Below are positions 1 through 11,968 of a DNA stretch of 64,000 nt, piece by piece. The stretch comes from Chiridota heheva. Its lineage: Eukaryota; Echinodermata; Holothuroidea; Apodida; Chiridotidae. Location: assembly GCA_020152595.1 (NCBI GenBank), contig JAIGNY010000327.1:137501-201500 (forward strand). The letters run 5' to 3'. A program made the position numbers and the translations under genes. The notes below the pieces were generated by a model. It did no database searches, was not told where the DNA came from, and worked only from the letters and a program-made list of their open reading frames with translations. Position 1 is the first letter of the stretch. Each line of letters opens with the position of its first letter.

Positions 1-1540
1 AAGGAAATGGCAAAAGTGAAGTTACAAATCTCTTTGGGACAATTGTGATGATTTGAGTTGAAAAAGATTTAAACTTATCTCTACTTCCTTACCATCAAGG
101 AGTTTTATAATTATGCAGCATTTGTAGAAATGATTTCATTTTAAGCAACATTGACAAATGACATACAGAGAGAGAGTGTGCATCAGTTGTTCTCTTTCCT
201 AATTTCATTCTAGTTTGTGGGATGCATGGATAACTGAAGCCCTAAAATCAGTGGCACCAGAAGCAAGGAGAGGGCCAAGATTTTGAGAAAACTTTTGAAG
301 TATTTCAGGGTTTAGCCCCCTCTTGAAATTTTCTGGCACTGTTGCCAAACATTTGTCAAGTTTTCAATAAGAGCAGGAGGCAAACTTTTGATGAAACTCA
401 ATTTTACAACCCAGAGTGGTTTGTCACATATGGGAGGTGAGACTTCTTAGTCTAGGATTTGGAACAGGAATGAGACAAATACACAAAAATTAATCAAGAA
501 TGATTTCATGAATAATTAACTTCTACCTCAAGTATTAAGAAAATGTAAACAATAATAGTCTTTCCCCTCTCGGAGAAGCAAATTATTACTGAAAGTCATG
601 TTATTGATTGATCACGTCATGTGATCACTCATATGACAGTACGAAAACAAGAAAGAAAAAAAGAAAAAGACTGCATTTACAAATAAAAAGCTAGAATAGA
701 AAAGAAGATTGTAGAGTGACTAATCAAATTAACCTGATCCCATGGCTTTAGAAGTACTCATGGTTTTATTTACATGTATATCGTACACCATACAAAGAAG
801 ACAACAAACCAATGTAGAAGAAACATATATTAAACAACTTTCTAGCTCCTAAAAATCTTTATAAGTTAAATAAATGAAAACATCTTTTCTTACACGTATA
901 AAATATATATGTTGTGCCAATGGCCGAATGAATGCATTGGTTTGAATAGATTTACAAAGCCTTTTGTGACAAAGCACCCTGAATTTACAATTTCATACTT
1001 CAAACAATGCAAGTAATAACCATCCACTGTATCACAGGGTGTTGTGGAAAACAGTCATTCTTTCATGAAATGGCAGTAAAATAAAATTATAAGAGAAATA
1101 ATGTATTCAGCTGATAATACTCTACACTATTCTATGTACTTCACTACCTTATGCTTATTAAACCTCTTTGGTTGGAATATTTCAATAAATTAAGATCCTA
1201 CAGCGAATCCGTGATTAGCCAAAAAGTGCACCATTTATGTTTTTTAACTTTCAAAGTTAGTCCTCTCCTTCAGCCTTCTTTATATAACCCTCAAATTGCA
1301 TCTCTTAAGGCAAGAAATTCATCTAGTTACATGGATTAATAACTTTATCCACTACCTTTTTAGTGCAAGGAGTAGGGTGAACCATCTTTTGTATAATTCT
1401 GAATCTACCCTGTTTAGGCAATAACTTAACTGCTATGCCTCTAATCTTAAACTTAATCAGATAAAATCATCAAAATCTCACTCCAACAACTTATGTCATT
1501 CTCCCTGTCTTTAAGACATTTGTCAAGATCAAGATAGTTG
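1..1540. other. AT-rich DNA without recognisable features
   Basis: No exon-like conservation, repeat array or structured element was seen. Short open frames here are at chance length. This lies beyond the candidate 3' end of COE. Confidence 0.5.
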
Positions 1541-1629
1541 CACCCAATTGTAGAGTTTGAACCCAATTGTAAATACTTTAAACCTAATTGTAGATACTTT
1601 GAACCCAATTACAGATACTTTGAACCCAC
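1541..1629. repeat. Outlying block of the 21-bp minisatellite
   Basis: About four diverged copies of the unit AACCCAATTGTAGATACTTTG stand apart from the main array, separated by about 350 bp of unrelated sequence. This suggests an older array split by insertion or decay. Confidence 0.85.
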
Positions 1630-1983
1630 ATTACCCCCAATCCTCGCTACAAATGTTTAGTCTTTTCACCCGCAAGAACCTCCATTTCGGTGTGTATGAC
1701 TTTTAGACTGATAGAAGCAATTAAGAAATCCACCACAGATAGTTCAGTGATGTTACGCATCAGTAATTACGCTTCCAATCATCTGTGCGCACTTAATAGA
1801 ACTTATTGTGAAGAGCCAGGTATTATGGATTTGTTTACTGCAGGGCTAAGCCATGCCTGTAGTGTGGGGCTGAGGATTCATTTTGACTTTTAAAAGGATG
1901 TTTTTATCACTGAGTTATAAACACTGGTGAGTTTGGATGCATTGGACTGAAAATTTATAGCCAGTTATTCATCTTGAGTTATA

Positions 1984-2760
1984 CATACTTTAACCCAATT
2001 TCAGATACTCTGAATTCACTTGAAGATACTTTAGACCCAATTTTAGATACATTAGACCCAATTGTAGATACTTTAGACCCAATTGTAGATACTTTGAACC
2101 CAATTGTAGATACTTTGAACCAAAATGTAAATACTTTGAACCCAATTGTAGATACTTTGAACCCAGTTATAGATACTTTGAAGCCAGTTATAGATACTTT
2201 GAACCCAATTTTAGATACTCTGAATCCAATTTTAGATACTTTGAACCCAATTGTAGATACTTTGAAGCCAATGGTAGATACTTTGAATCCAATTGTAGAT
2301 ACTTTGAGCCCAATAATAGATACTTTGAATCCAATTGTAAATACTTTGAATCCAATTGTAGATACTTTAAACCCAATTGTAGATACTTTGAACCTAATTG
2401 TAGATACTTTGAACTCAATTGTAGATATTTTAAACCCAGATATAGATACTTTGAACCCAATTGTAGATACTTTGAATGCAATTGTACATAATTTGAGCCC
2501 AATTGTAGATACTTTGAACCAGTTATAGATACTTTAAAACTAATTGTAGATAGTTTTGAAGCCAATTATAGATACTTTGAACCTGATTGTAGATATTTTG
2601 AACCCAATTTCAGATACTCTGAACCCAATTGTAGATACTTTTGGACCCAATTGTAGATACTATGAACCAATTTTAGATACTCTGAATCCAGTTGGAGTTA
2701 ATTTTGAATCCAATTGTAGATACTTTGAACCCAATTGTTGATGCTATGAATCCAATTGAA
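1984..2760. repeat. 21-bp minisatellite, about 37 copies
   Basis: The unit is ACCCAATTGTAGATACTTTG plus A, 21 bp. As 21 is a multiple of three and the unit lacks stops, both strands show long open frames: a heptapeptide repeat NPIVDTL on plus (1974-2528) and KYLQLGS on minus. Substitutions fall at all codon positions and indels break the frame near 2530, so I read this as a minisatellite and not a coding exon. Confidence 0.93.
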
Positions 2761-5499
2761 GGGAAGCATTAATCATTGTATATTAATAGAATAAGATGAA
2801 TTATTTGATCAATTTCTTTCTTGATTAAAGCTTAATGTTGAAAAGTTGACTCTTCTTGAATATCCTACGACAGTTTCTACGGATATTATATTATTAGCCA
2901 TCCAATAAAACTTATCTTCAACTGTTCCAAAAGCATCAATGGAAAAGCCATTTAAATAGGATGTGCAAAATATCAATATAGAAAATCTGTGAAAATTAAT
3001 ACCCGATCTTTTACGAAGAGTAAATTAAAATTTTAGGCTCGCTAATTAAATAGGAAAAACACAAGTGCGAAGTGTACAAATCAGTCGACTAGTGCTATCA
3101 GAAAGTGAATCAAAAGCACTTTTCCAAGTGAACAAGTGTACAAACACTTTACAGTCTTAGTAATTAAAGTTGAATGAATTTCATGTTCAAGCATGACTTA
3201 AGGTCCCAAGTGACCCTTGCAAGCAAGAGGGCAAATGGAACAAGACACTTAAAGCCGGTGACTTCCTCTGGGGTGACTGTATGGCGTAATTAAACATGGC
3301 TAGAATGGAAACCACCAGGGACCCGGCGTGGAGGCAATAGATGCTGATTCCAGGCTAATGGATAAGAAAGGATAATGATGTATACAGAGAAAGATTTTTT
3401 TAATTTGTCTTTCAAATTTTGCAAGTCGTGAGGTAACTATCACATGCCCGAAGGAGGTGTGTATAGTGCCAACAAGGTGCTGCTCTTAGCAAATAAAGTA
3501 TATTCATATCTCAGTGATACCTCACAGTATCAAGATGGCAATCGCATCATCGCAAATCCTCGTTATGATGTAATTGCATCAGGAAACTTCATCACAATGA
3601 AATTTGGCATCATCCATATTAATTCTTATTTCAAAAAAGAGCCTGTTTTACTTTCTTTGAGAAGTATCTTATATAGAGATATGGATTTACAGCACAATTT
3701 AAAATCTAATTGTAAGCTATGGATTAAATATTTACTCCCCAATCAATTCTAATTTTAAACCTTGCACTGAAGGCTTCGACTTCTTTGGGAATTAAAAAAC
3801 CTAGGGTTTTGTTTACATGATAAAAAGTAACAATTACCACGTGGGCATTCAACTTTAAGATGCATGCACTTTCTTGTTTGAATTCAAGTCATGCACTTCT
3901 GTGGAATTACTTAACATATTTTCTCGTATATACAAATGTAACCGTTATTCAGGCTATAAAAGAAAGATAAGGAAATGAATACTTTATAATATTAAGTAGA
4001 TGTTCTTCTCCTTCCTGGGGGTGAGGGGGGGGGGGGGGAGGAGGGTCATAATTTCCCTCCATGATGTTTCTTAAGTATGAAATTTTAATTTATGGATGAT
4101 CAAACTGCAACAATTTATCTAATGTATGCAAAATTTATGAAGCAAGCTGAGTGCAGCCAACAAGATCATTACATAATACTATTTTGTTTTTCTCTTCAAA
4201 CTCAGCTAAACATTAAATGGGTTATAGCTAAGTTTGAATAATTCTTCAGCAAAGTTAGCTGTATTGCTTGAAACTGTGGTGAACAAAAATTGACGAATGC
4301 AATGAGCTGTAATATGGTCAATTTTTAACTAATTTTAATGGAAAGTTGTGCTTATTTAACTACTTTTACTTTAAATAAGGATAGCTAATGTTCCTTCTAG
4401 ATGTCACTAGTCAATTACGAAGAATTCCAGAATCACAAACAGCCACAAATTTGCTTTTAAAAACTTCTCTATTAATTTACATTTCTTTCTTGAAATGAAA
4501 ATTAACACAAATTTGAGTTTCTTGTTTGCAGGAATTATGACCACTTGATGACCCGGGAATCATGGCCCCTTGATGACCCAAGGCTGACTTTGCTGAAGTC
4601 TATCAGGCACAACAGATATGTAACAACTAACAAGCTTCCTAAGAATGTGCCTTATTGTGCAATTATTTCTGAACGAAAACACCCTTTCCATAAAATAAAA
4701 AAACTAAAATGTGACTAGAATCATAATGGCATTCCCTAACAAACTCTTTTTTGTAGGTACTGGTTGGTTTTAAAACACTGTGGCAGTGTCCTACTTAAAC
4801 ATGTGGTAATATTCGTTTCTGCATAATTTATTTAAAGATTTAAAATTTGAATACCAAAAGCTTGAAAGAAACAAAACATGAATTAAAAACGAAAACCCTT
4901 TTTTAATTCCCTTTTTTTTCTTCTTCAAAACCCAAATCAATTTTTAACAAAGTTTCTATGCTGGTGGGTATCTTTCAATTACAAATAAATGTAACTTCAT
5001 TTAAGATTGTTCTCTCATTCAATCCAAGTTCATTTACATTTTATATTTTGAGGTAGAATGATAAACATTGACTGCTATCATTCATTGAGGTGTAAATACC
5101 TAATTAGACACACAAAATGGGATATGCTTGTTTTTTCCTAATTACCACAAACATAACTGGGGTAAAATACACTGTCAATCATACCCCTTTATCACCACTA
5201 TCTCCACACCAGATACTTAAGAGATTCTTCCACTGAATGAGTTTTGTAATACTGACTCATTAAGTCAATAACAAGGTTAATGGTTTTGTAAAACTCTACT
5301 TAATGGTATAGACTTCTCTTATGTCTAACTCTAAATAATTCCTCCTCATATCTAAAACTTTTAAGTTGCATTTTGCTTCTACACTTTTCTACAACATTTC
5401 ATTAACAATCATTCTTTTATCCATCTGTCCCTTAAATCAAATCTCTCCAAACCACTAGTCATGCAGATTTTTTCTCTGGCTGAGATTCTGTTGACTTTT
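2761..5499. other. Non-coding stretch with one GC-richer island and a G14 run
   Basis: Mostly AT-rich unique sequence. A run of 14 G lies at 4025-4038. The island at 3185-3380 is listed separately. A 102-codon plus-strand open frame at 3444-3752 has no recognisable domain. A short motif near 4310 (TATGGTCAATTTTTAA-like) recurs near 10620, which indicates a decayed dispersed repeat. Confidence 0.4.
3185..3380. promoter_or_regulatory. Candidate regulatory island with homeodomain and GATA-like sites
   Basis: A stretch far less AT-rich than its flanks, with no open frame of note. It contains TAATTA (3287-3292), CTAATGGATAAG ending in a GATAAG (3361-3366) and a CCACCAGGGACC block. It lies about 2.5 kb past the candidate COE stop. 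The function is inferred only from composition and motifs. Confidence 0.2.
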
Positions 5500-5862
5500 T
5501 TCAACGATTTTCCTTTCAACTTATGTTCTCCATACAGTGGAAAATAATGGCCATAACTACAGAATCTATCTGGCACGGTTGACGACGTAATAATAATACA
5601 AATATGTTCAAGGTCAAATCAAATACTCTTTCCTCCAAAAGACTCCATACAAATATCAGTATCTCTTTCACGTCTGAATACAGACTTAAAAGTTCAACAC
5701 ATTCCACTTTTAACGTTCTTTCCTCTGAATCCATTGTCCACGTTTGTGCAATTATTTGGCAAGAATTTGCACGCGATTAAGCAAGGTGACATCCACAAGA
5801 ACGAAACACTCCGGTCATCTGTCCAAATTTAAGCTCTGAACATGGTGACGATTGATGATGTA
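5500..5862 (-). other. Possible 3' UTR of COE
   Basis: The segment downstream (on the minus strand) of the candidate stop at 5863-5865 has more balanced base composition than the AT-rich flanks and no repeat. This is what a 3' UTR would look like if exon 5863-5972 is real. An AATAAA on the minus strand is found only further down, around 4829, so the 3' end is not fixed. A 72-codon minus-strand open frame at 5516-5734 shows no recognisable domain. Confidence 0.2.
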
Positions 5863-5972
5863 CTACTTTCCTGGGCTGTCAATGTGGCTGTTATATGCTG
5901 CCGAGCTGCATGCAGGCAGGGCAAAGGGACCACCCACACCGCAGAATGAAGGAGGTGACATCATGGCATTTC
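5863..5972 (-). CDS. EBF: Candidate last coding exon of COE
   Basis: This is a predicted exon, not a recognised one. A good acceptor (CTTCCATCTTAG) is followed by two bases that complete a phase-1 codon, exactly the phase left by exon F. Then come 35 open codons: NAMMSPPSFCGVGGPFALPA, CSSAAYNSHIDSPGK and a TAG stop. The Ser/Pro/Gly/Ala-rich composition fits a COE C-terminus, and the exon is markedly less AT-rich than its surroundings. Against it, I cannot align it with the vertebrate C-terminus (which ends in a VPPM-like tail), and the intron to exon F would be 9177 bp and carry two large minisatellites. The stretch from about 5500 to 5862 is relatively GC-balanced and could be 3' UTR. Confidence 0.45.
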
Positions 5973-6051
5973 CTAAGATGGAAGAAAAGTGGATTCATGA
6001 ATATTTATCTAATGTATAATTTTTGGAAGTTGAAAGTATTGTACCTGTCTT

Positions 6052-6612
6052 CCCTTGCCTGACAGGAGCAATCTCCCCCTGCATGACTGGAGCAATCTCC
6101 CCCTGCCTGACAGGAGCAATCTCCCCCTGCCTGACGAGAGCAATCTCCCCCTGCCTGACATCTCCCCCTGCATGACTGGAGCAATCTCCCCCTGCCTGAC
6201 AGGAGCAATCTCCCCCTGCCTGACGAGAGCAATCTCCCCCTGCCTGACAGGAGCAATCTCCCCCTGCCTGACAGGAGCAATCTCCCCCTGCCTGACAGGA
6301 GCAATGCCTGACAGGGCAATCTCCCCCTGCATGACTGGAGCAATCTCCCCCTGCCTGACAGGAGCAATCTCCCCTGCCTGAGCAATCTCCCCTGCCTGAC
6401 AGAGCAATCTCCCCTGCCTGACAGAAGCAATTTCCCCTGCCTCCCTCCCCTGCCTGACATGAGCAATCTCCCCCTGCCTGACATGAGCAATCTCCCCCTG
6501 CCTGACAGGAGCAATCTCCCCCTGCCTGACAGGAACAATCTCCCCCTGCCTGACAGGAGAAATCTCCCCCTACCTGACAGGAGCAATGCCCGGCAGGGAT
6601 ATCTTCCCCTGC
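6052..6612. repeat. 24-bp minisatellite, about 23 copies
   Basis: The unit is GAGCAATCTCCCCCTGCCTG plus ACAG. Several copies are shortened, for example at 6160-6170, 6300-6320 and 6430-6450. The 24-bp period produces stop-free frames on both strands, which read like Leu/Ser/Gly/Arg-rich or Pro/Leu-rich peptides but are repeat translations. The minus strand has a run of four or five G in each unit. It starts only 80 bp from the acceptor of the candidate last COE exon. Confidence 0.95.
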
Positions 6613-7858
6613 TTTTCTCTGTCCCTCATGGCACAGGGGATTGAAGCTATTATGCCCCTGGTAATAGGCATAGTGGTTGTGACATTACAGAACCCTTGAG
6701 TGATTAATGGATGTGGATTTTTTTGTCATAAAAATGTGATTGCTCTTTGGTTTTGCCTTACTTAGCCATCTCATGTATCTCTCGCAATAAACTTTGTAAA
6801 AAATGGTCATCTTGAGTATCGCCTCCATTCTCTTTTCGCATGCAGGTGTCCCTCCCTACCTGCTGACCGACAGTCGATTAACTGACATTTACTCTGAAGA
6901 AATGATTGGTTGGTTGATTGATACAAAGGCATGGGGTCATGACCTCTGCCATAAATAACAAAAACTACTGGCAATATGAATATGGATTGAATGATCCACC
7001 ATCAAAATTGTCGATTGGTTAATCAGATTTTAAAACCTGACATGGTTACCCTTAACTTTGCCTTTTTGGCCAACATGTTTTTGACCAATTTTTCATTTAT
7101 TCTTTGTGACATATGGCTAGGTTTATTCTTGCAAAATTTAAAATAGGACTGTTTCAAAGAATTTACAGATGAATCCTTCCCCCTGCACCATGGAATGAAG
7201 TGGCACATTCTGAATGCATTGGCTACCACTCTTCAAACTACAAAAAGTCAATTACAAATATTCAAAAGCACATTATCTCAAATGTAATTTCTTATTTTTT
7301 TTGTTATTAGTATAGCATGTTAGCAAAGATGTGTACCACAACCTAATGGTGAAAGTGAATAACAGCACAATATTATAGCAAAAAAAGAAAACCCAGCTCC
7401 AACGTATAACTCCCTACCTTACAATTAAATGACAAAACACAAAAAGCCGAGAAGCTAAAAATAAAATAAAGCAAGAAAATTATCAAGCTTCACGAACAAA
7501 AAAGGCATGCAAAATTGTAATATCTTTGGCATATGCAGGATTTGCGTATTGGAAGTGGGGGAAAATTTAAAAGTGGGAGAGGGGGGGGGGAAATCACAAG
7601 ATTTTGCAAAGATAAGAAATCACCATAAAAAAGATTTAAATTTGGAAAAAGTTGGGGAGAGAGAGAAAGTTCCCCCTTGCCCAACCCCAAATCCTACCTA
7701 TGGTCTATGGACAGCTACAAAAAATTCCATTCTAAATTTTGTAGCAAACAGCATACTCAGTTTAAGAGCTACCCCTGAATACCGTTTTGAATAAATAAAG
7801 AAAAAAGCTCAACATTTCGTTTTTTTCTTCTTCAATTCTTGATATTACTTTTTAAATA
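6613..7858. other. Intronic AT-rich stretch, no feature recognised
   Basis: Unique AT-rich sequence between two minisatellites, with short purine and G runs near 7578-7590. No exon candidate with good splice sites was found on the minus strand. Confidence 0.4.
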
Positions 7859-10238
7859 CATGTTGATTGGAGGTTAGATAAGATTCAAATCTTGTTATGT
7901 TTATTGGAGGTATGGATAAGATTCAAATCTTGTTATGTTTATTGGAGGTATGGATAAGATTCAAATCTTTTTATGTTGATTGGAGGTATGGAAAAAATTC
8001 AAATCTTTATATGTTTATTGGAGGTATGGATAAGATTCAAATCTTTTTATGTTTATTGAAGGTATGGATAAGATTCAAATCATTTTATGTTTATTGGAGG
8101 TATGGATAAGATTCAAATCTTTTTATGTTGATTGGAGGTATGAATAAGATTCAAATCTTGTAATGTTTATTGAGGTATGGAAAAGATTCAAATCTTTTTA
8201 TGTTTATTGGAGGTATGGATTAGATTCAAATCTTTTTATGTTTATTGGAGGTATGGATAAGATTCAAATCTTTTTATGTATATTAGAGGTATGGATAAGA
8301 TTCAAATCTTTTTATGTTGATTGGAGGTATGAATAAGATTCAAATCTTGTAATGTTTATTGAGGTATGGAAAAGATTCAAATCTTTTAATGTTTATTGGA
8401 GGTATGGATAAGATTCAAATCTTTATATGTTTATTGAGGTATGGAAAAGATTCAAATCTTTTATGTTTATTGGAGGTATGGATAAGATTCAAATCTTTAT
8501 ATGTTTATTGAGGTATGGAAAAGATTCAAATCTTTTATGTTGATTGGAGGTATGTAAAAGATTCAAATCTTTTTATGTTTATTGAAGGTATGGATAAGAT
8601 TCAAATCTTGTAATGTTTATTGGTATGGAAAAGATTCAAATCTTTTTATGTTTATTGGAGGTATGGATAAGATTCAAATCTTGTAATGTTTATTGGAGGT
8701 ATGGAAAAGATTCAAATCTTTTTATGTTTATTGGAGGTATGGATAAGATTCAAATCTTTATATGTTTATTGGAGGTATGGATAAGATTCAAATCTTTTTA
8801 TGTTTATTGAAGGTATGAATAAGATTCAAATCTTGTAATGTTTATTGAGGTATGGAAAAGATTCAAATCTTTTTATGTTTATTGGAGGTATGGAAAAGAT
8901 TCAAATCTTGTAATGTTTATTGGAGGTATGGAAAAGATTTAAATCTTTTTATGTTTATTGGAGGTATGGAAAAGATTCAAATCTTGTAATGTTTATTGGA
9001 GGTATGGATAAGATTCAAATCTTTTATGTTTATTGGATGTATGGATAAGATTCAAATCTTTTTATGTTTATTGAAGGTATGGATAAGATTCAAATCTTGT
9101 AATGTTTATTGAGGTATGGAAAAGATTAAAATCTTTTTATGTTTATTGGAGGTATGGAAAAGATTCAAATCTTGTAATGTTTATTGGAGGTATGGAAAAG
9201 ATTTAAATCTTTTTATGTTTATTGGAGGTATGGAAAAGATTCAAATCTTGTAATGTTTATTGGAGGTATGGATAAGATTCAAATCTTTTTATGTTTATTG
9301 GAGGTATGAATAAGATTCAAATCTTGTAATGTTTATTGGAGGTATGGATAAGATTCAAATCTTTTTATGTTTATTGGAGGTATGGAAAAGATTTAAATCT
9401 TTTTATGTTTATTGGAGGTATGGATAAGATTCAAATCTTTTAATGTTTATTGGAGGTATGGATAAGATTCAAATCTTTTATGTTTATTGGAGGTATGGAA
9501 AAGATTCAAATCTTTTTATGTTTATTGGAGGTATGGAAAAGATTCAAATCTTTCAAAGTCTATTGGAGGTATGGAAAAGATTCAAATATTTTTATGTTTA
9601 TTGGAGGTATGGAAAAGATTTAAATCTTTTAACGCTTATTCGAAGTATGGATAAGATTCAATTCTTTTTATGTTTATTGGAGGTATGGATAAGATTCAAA
9701 TCTTTTAACGCTCATTGAAGGTATGGAAAAGATTCAAATCTTTTAATGTTTATTGGAGGTATGGATAAGATTCAATTCTTTTTATGTTTATTGGAGGTAT
9801 GGATAAGATTCAAATCTTTTAATGCTTATTGAAGGTATGGAAAAGATTCATATCTTTTAATTTTTATTGGAGGTATGGAAAAGATTCAATTCTTTTATGT
9901 TTATTGGAGGTATGGGTAAGATTCAAATCTTGTTATGTTTATTGGATGTATGGATAAGATTCAAATCTTTTAAAGTTTATTGGAGGTATGGATAAGAATC
10001 AAATCTTATAATGTTTATTGGAGGTATGGAAAAGATTCAAATATTTCTATGTTTATTGGAGGTATGGAAAAGATTTAAATCTTTTAACGCTTATTGGAGG
10101 TATGGATAAGATTCAAATCTTTTTATGTTTATTAGAGGTATGGAAAAGATTCAAATCTTTTGATGTTTATTGGAGGCATGGATAAGATTCAAATCTTTTT
10201 ATCTTTATTGGATGTATGGATAAGATTCAAATCTTTTT
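7859..10238. repeat. 38-bp minisatellite, about 62 copies, with internal palindrome
   Basis: The unit is ATGTTTATTGGAGGTATGGA followed by TAAGATTCAAATCTTTTT, 36-38 bp. Every unit carries the near-perfect palindrome AAGATTCAAATCTT, which becomes perfect (AAGATTTAAATCTT) in several copies. Variants alternate GATAAG/GAAAAG and TTTTTATG/TTGTAATG. A block of seven units is duplicated: the stretch around 8804-9060 reappears around 9068-9320, offset by 264 bp, showing higher-order structure. Open frames here are repeat translations. Confidence 0.97.
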
Positions 10239-11968
10239 GCTAGAGATGACAATTTTCCATAGAAAGGGATAACAGATCTGTCTTTTTACATCACAAATTT
10301 GCATACTTAACTAAAAAAATTACACCAAAACCATAAAATATTAAGTTTGAACTCATTTTGACAGGTTTGTGCTTTGTACATAGTGTTTAAGATATCTAAC
10401 ACTACTTTAGCTATGTTGCTGCACATTTTCCATGGCAGGCCCTTACTTTTACTTTTTGAGAGGGGTGCTCCACCCTGCCCCTTTTCACTAAGCACTGTAA
10501 TTGAAGAATTAAAAACAGCATCTTAACATAAGGAAATTCATAGGTTTTCTTGTTGTGATGTCACAAAATTACAATAAGATTTGCATAATTTATTATAATA
10601 TGGCTCTAAAATTCAAAACGCTATAATGTGGTCAATTTTTAATCAATTTTTAAGGTTTATTTGAAGCCAATTTTTTTCCAATGAGTTTAACAGTTGTTGC
10701 TAACTGTCCATAGACCTTTAAACAATTGTTTTTTATTAGCACTAAAACCTACACATAAAATGTTGGATATTAACATGATGCTGAAAGGCAGATGTTTGCA
10801 AAAGGAATGTTTTCAAGTCATTGGAATTCTTTATATTACACTGTTAAAAAAATATATATATAACAAAAAAATATTGTTCCATTTGCCTGATCATACAAAG
10901 CCCCAAGAATAATTTGTTGCTTTGAAAGATTTGGTTAAGTACTACAAAAGAAAGTATTTGTTTCTTAATTTATGTTGTTAGGAACTGGCTTTCTTTTTAT
11001 TTTGATAAAATATCCCAATGACAAACAAAACATAAAAATAGTACCAATCACATTAAAAGTGATTTTATTTTAGGAAAAAATATATAAATAAGAAGTGTTA
11101 TTTTCAAAGCAAAGCAATTTGTTAGCAGAAAAAGCAGGAATTGTTGGTTGAGATAGGAATACAAATATCAGTGTGATTAATATGAAGGAAAGCCAAGAAA
11201 ACTCCACTTCAATCTCCAATCCCCAGAGAATTAATGATAACTTTAATACCCTTAATTTTGTTCCATTTTTTTCTTCCAAAAATGATTCCGTATTTAACTC
11301 ACCTCCCCATAAACTTGGACTAGCTCGTGGCCAAAGGTCATCGTGGCCATGTCAGCCATTTTACATCCATCCCCAACAGTGTCCCAGGGTGTCATAACCG
11401 GCGTAGCGGGCCGAATTCCCTAGAGGAAGTAATGAAATAGGAGCCCATGAGATAAGTGTTGGCACGAACTCATGGACGAGTCCATTTTATGTCATTAATT
11501 AAATCATCCCCATGCAGTTAAACTTTGTGTGTAATTACGGAACAAACTATTATACACTAAGTGCACATTATTGGCTGATCAAACAGTTATGACATTTGGT
11601 AATAGACAAGTTACACTGGTGTACACCAATACCGTTAAAGGTCTTATTTGAATATTTTCACATTTATGTTAATTTTTTCCCAATAATAAAAAAATTGAAA
11701 ATGAAATTGAAGCAAAGTGTAGTTTTTATTTAAGGAATATTAAGCCTGTATGGATGGACAGAAGAGTATTTCTGAATCAAAAGGCAATCCTTCTCTCATA
11801 CAAACGTTTTAAAATATTTTTCATTTGGGGACAAGTTTCTAGTAGAAAAATTGTATTTCTTACCTTGTATAATCTTCTGTCAGAAATTTCACTTTTTCTT
11901 TCAAATACTATCTTTTAGTATCTATTTTGTTAATTTCTTTTCAAATCATTTGAAAACTGCAAGAAGTA
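10239..11968. other. Intronic stretch with one GC-rich island
   Basis: Mostly AT-rich unique sequence. The segment 11320-11480 is clearly GC-richer and contains the weak candidate exon at 11361-11419; it may instead be regulatory. Confidence 0.35.
11361..11419 (-). CDS. Weak candidate alternative 3' COE exon
   Basis: Within the long COE intron, a strong acceptor (TTTCATTACTTCCTCTAG) is followed in the phase left by exon F by 18 open codons (NSARYAGYDTLGHCWGWM) and a TAA stop. The start loosely recalls the vertebrate NSPYA that follows FLNGS at this place, and the island is unusually GC-rich. A GT five bases before the stop codon's end could instead act as a donor (GAT|GTAAAA). The peptide is too short to judge, and the island could equally be conserved regulatory DNA. 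Confidence 0.18.

Noticed and set aside
3444..3752. 102-codon plus-strand frame
   Set aside because: Near chance length for this many bases, no recognisable domain, no conserved neighbours or splice evidence.
6005..6644. Long open frames on both strands with Leu-Ser-Gly-Arg or Pro-Leu repeats
   Set aside because: They are translations of the 24-bp minisatellite; both strands are open because the unit lacks stops.
7859..10238. GATTCAAATC in each unit as a tRNA or Pol III B box
   Set aside because: No A box at the right distance and no cloverleaf; the similarity comes from the palindrome.
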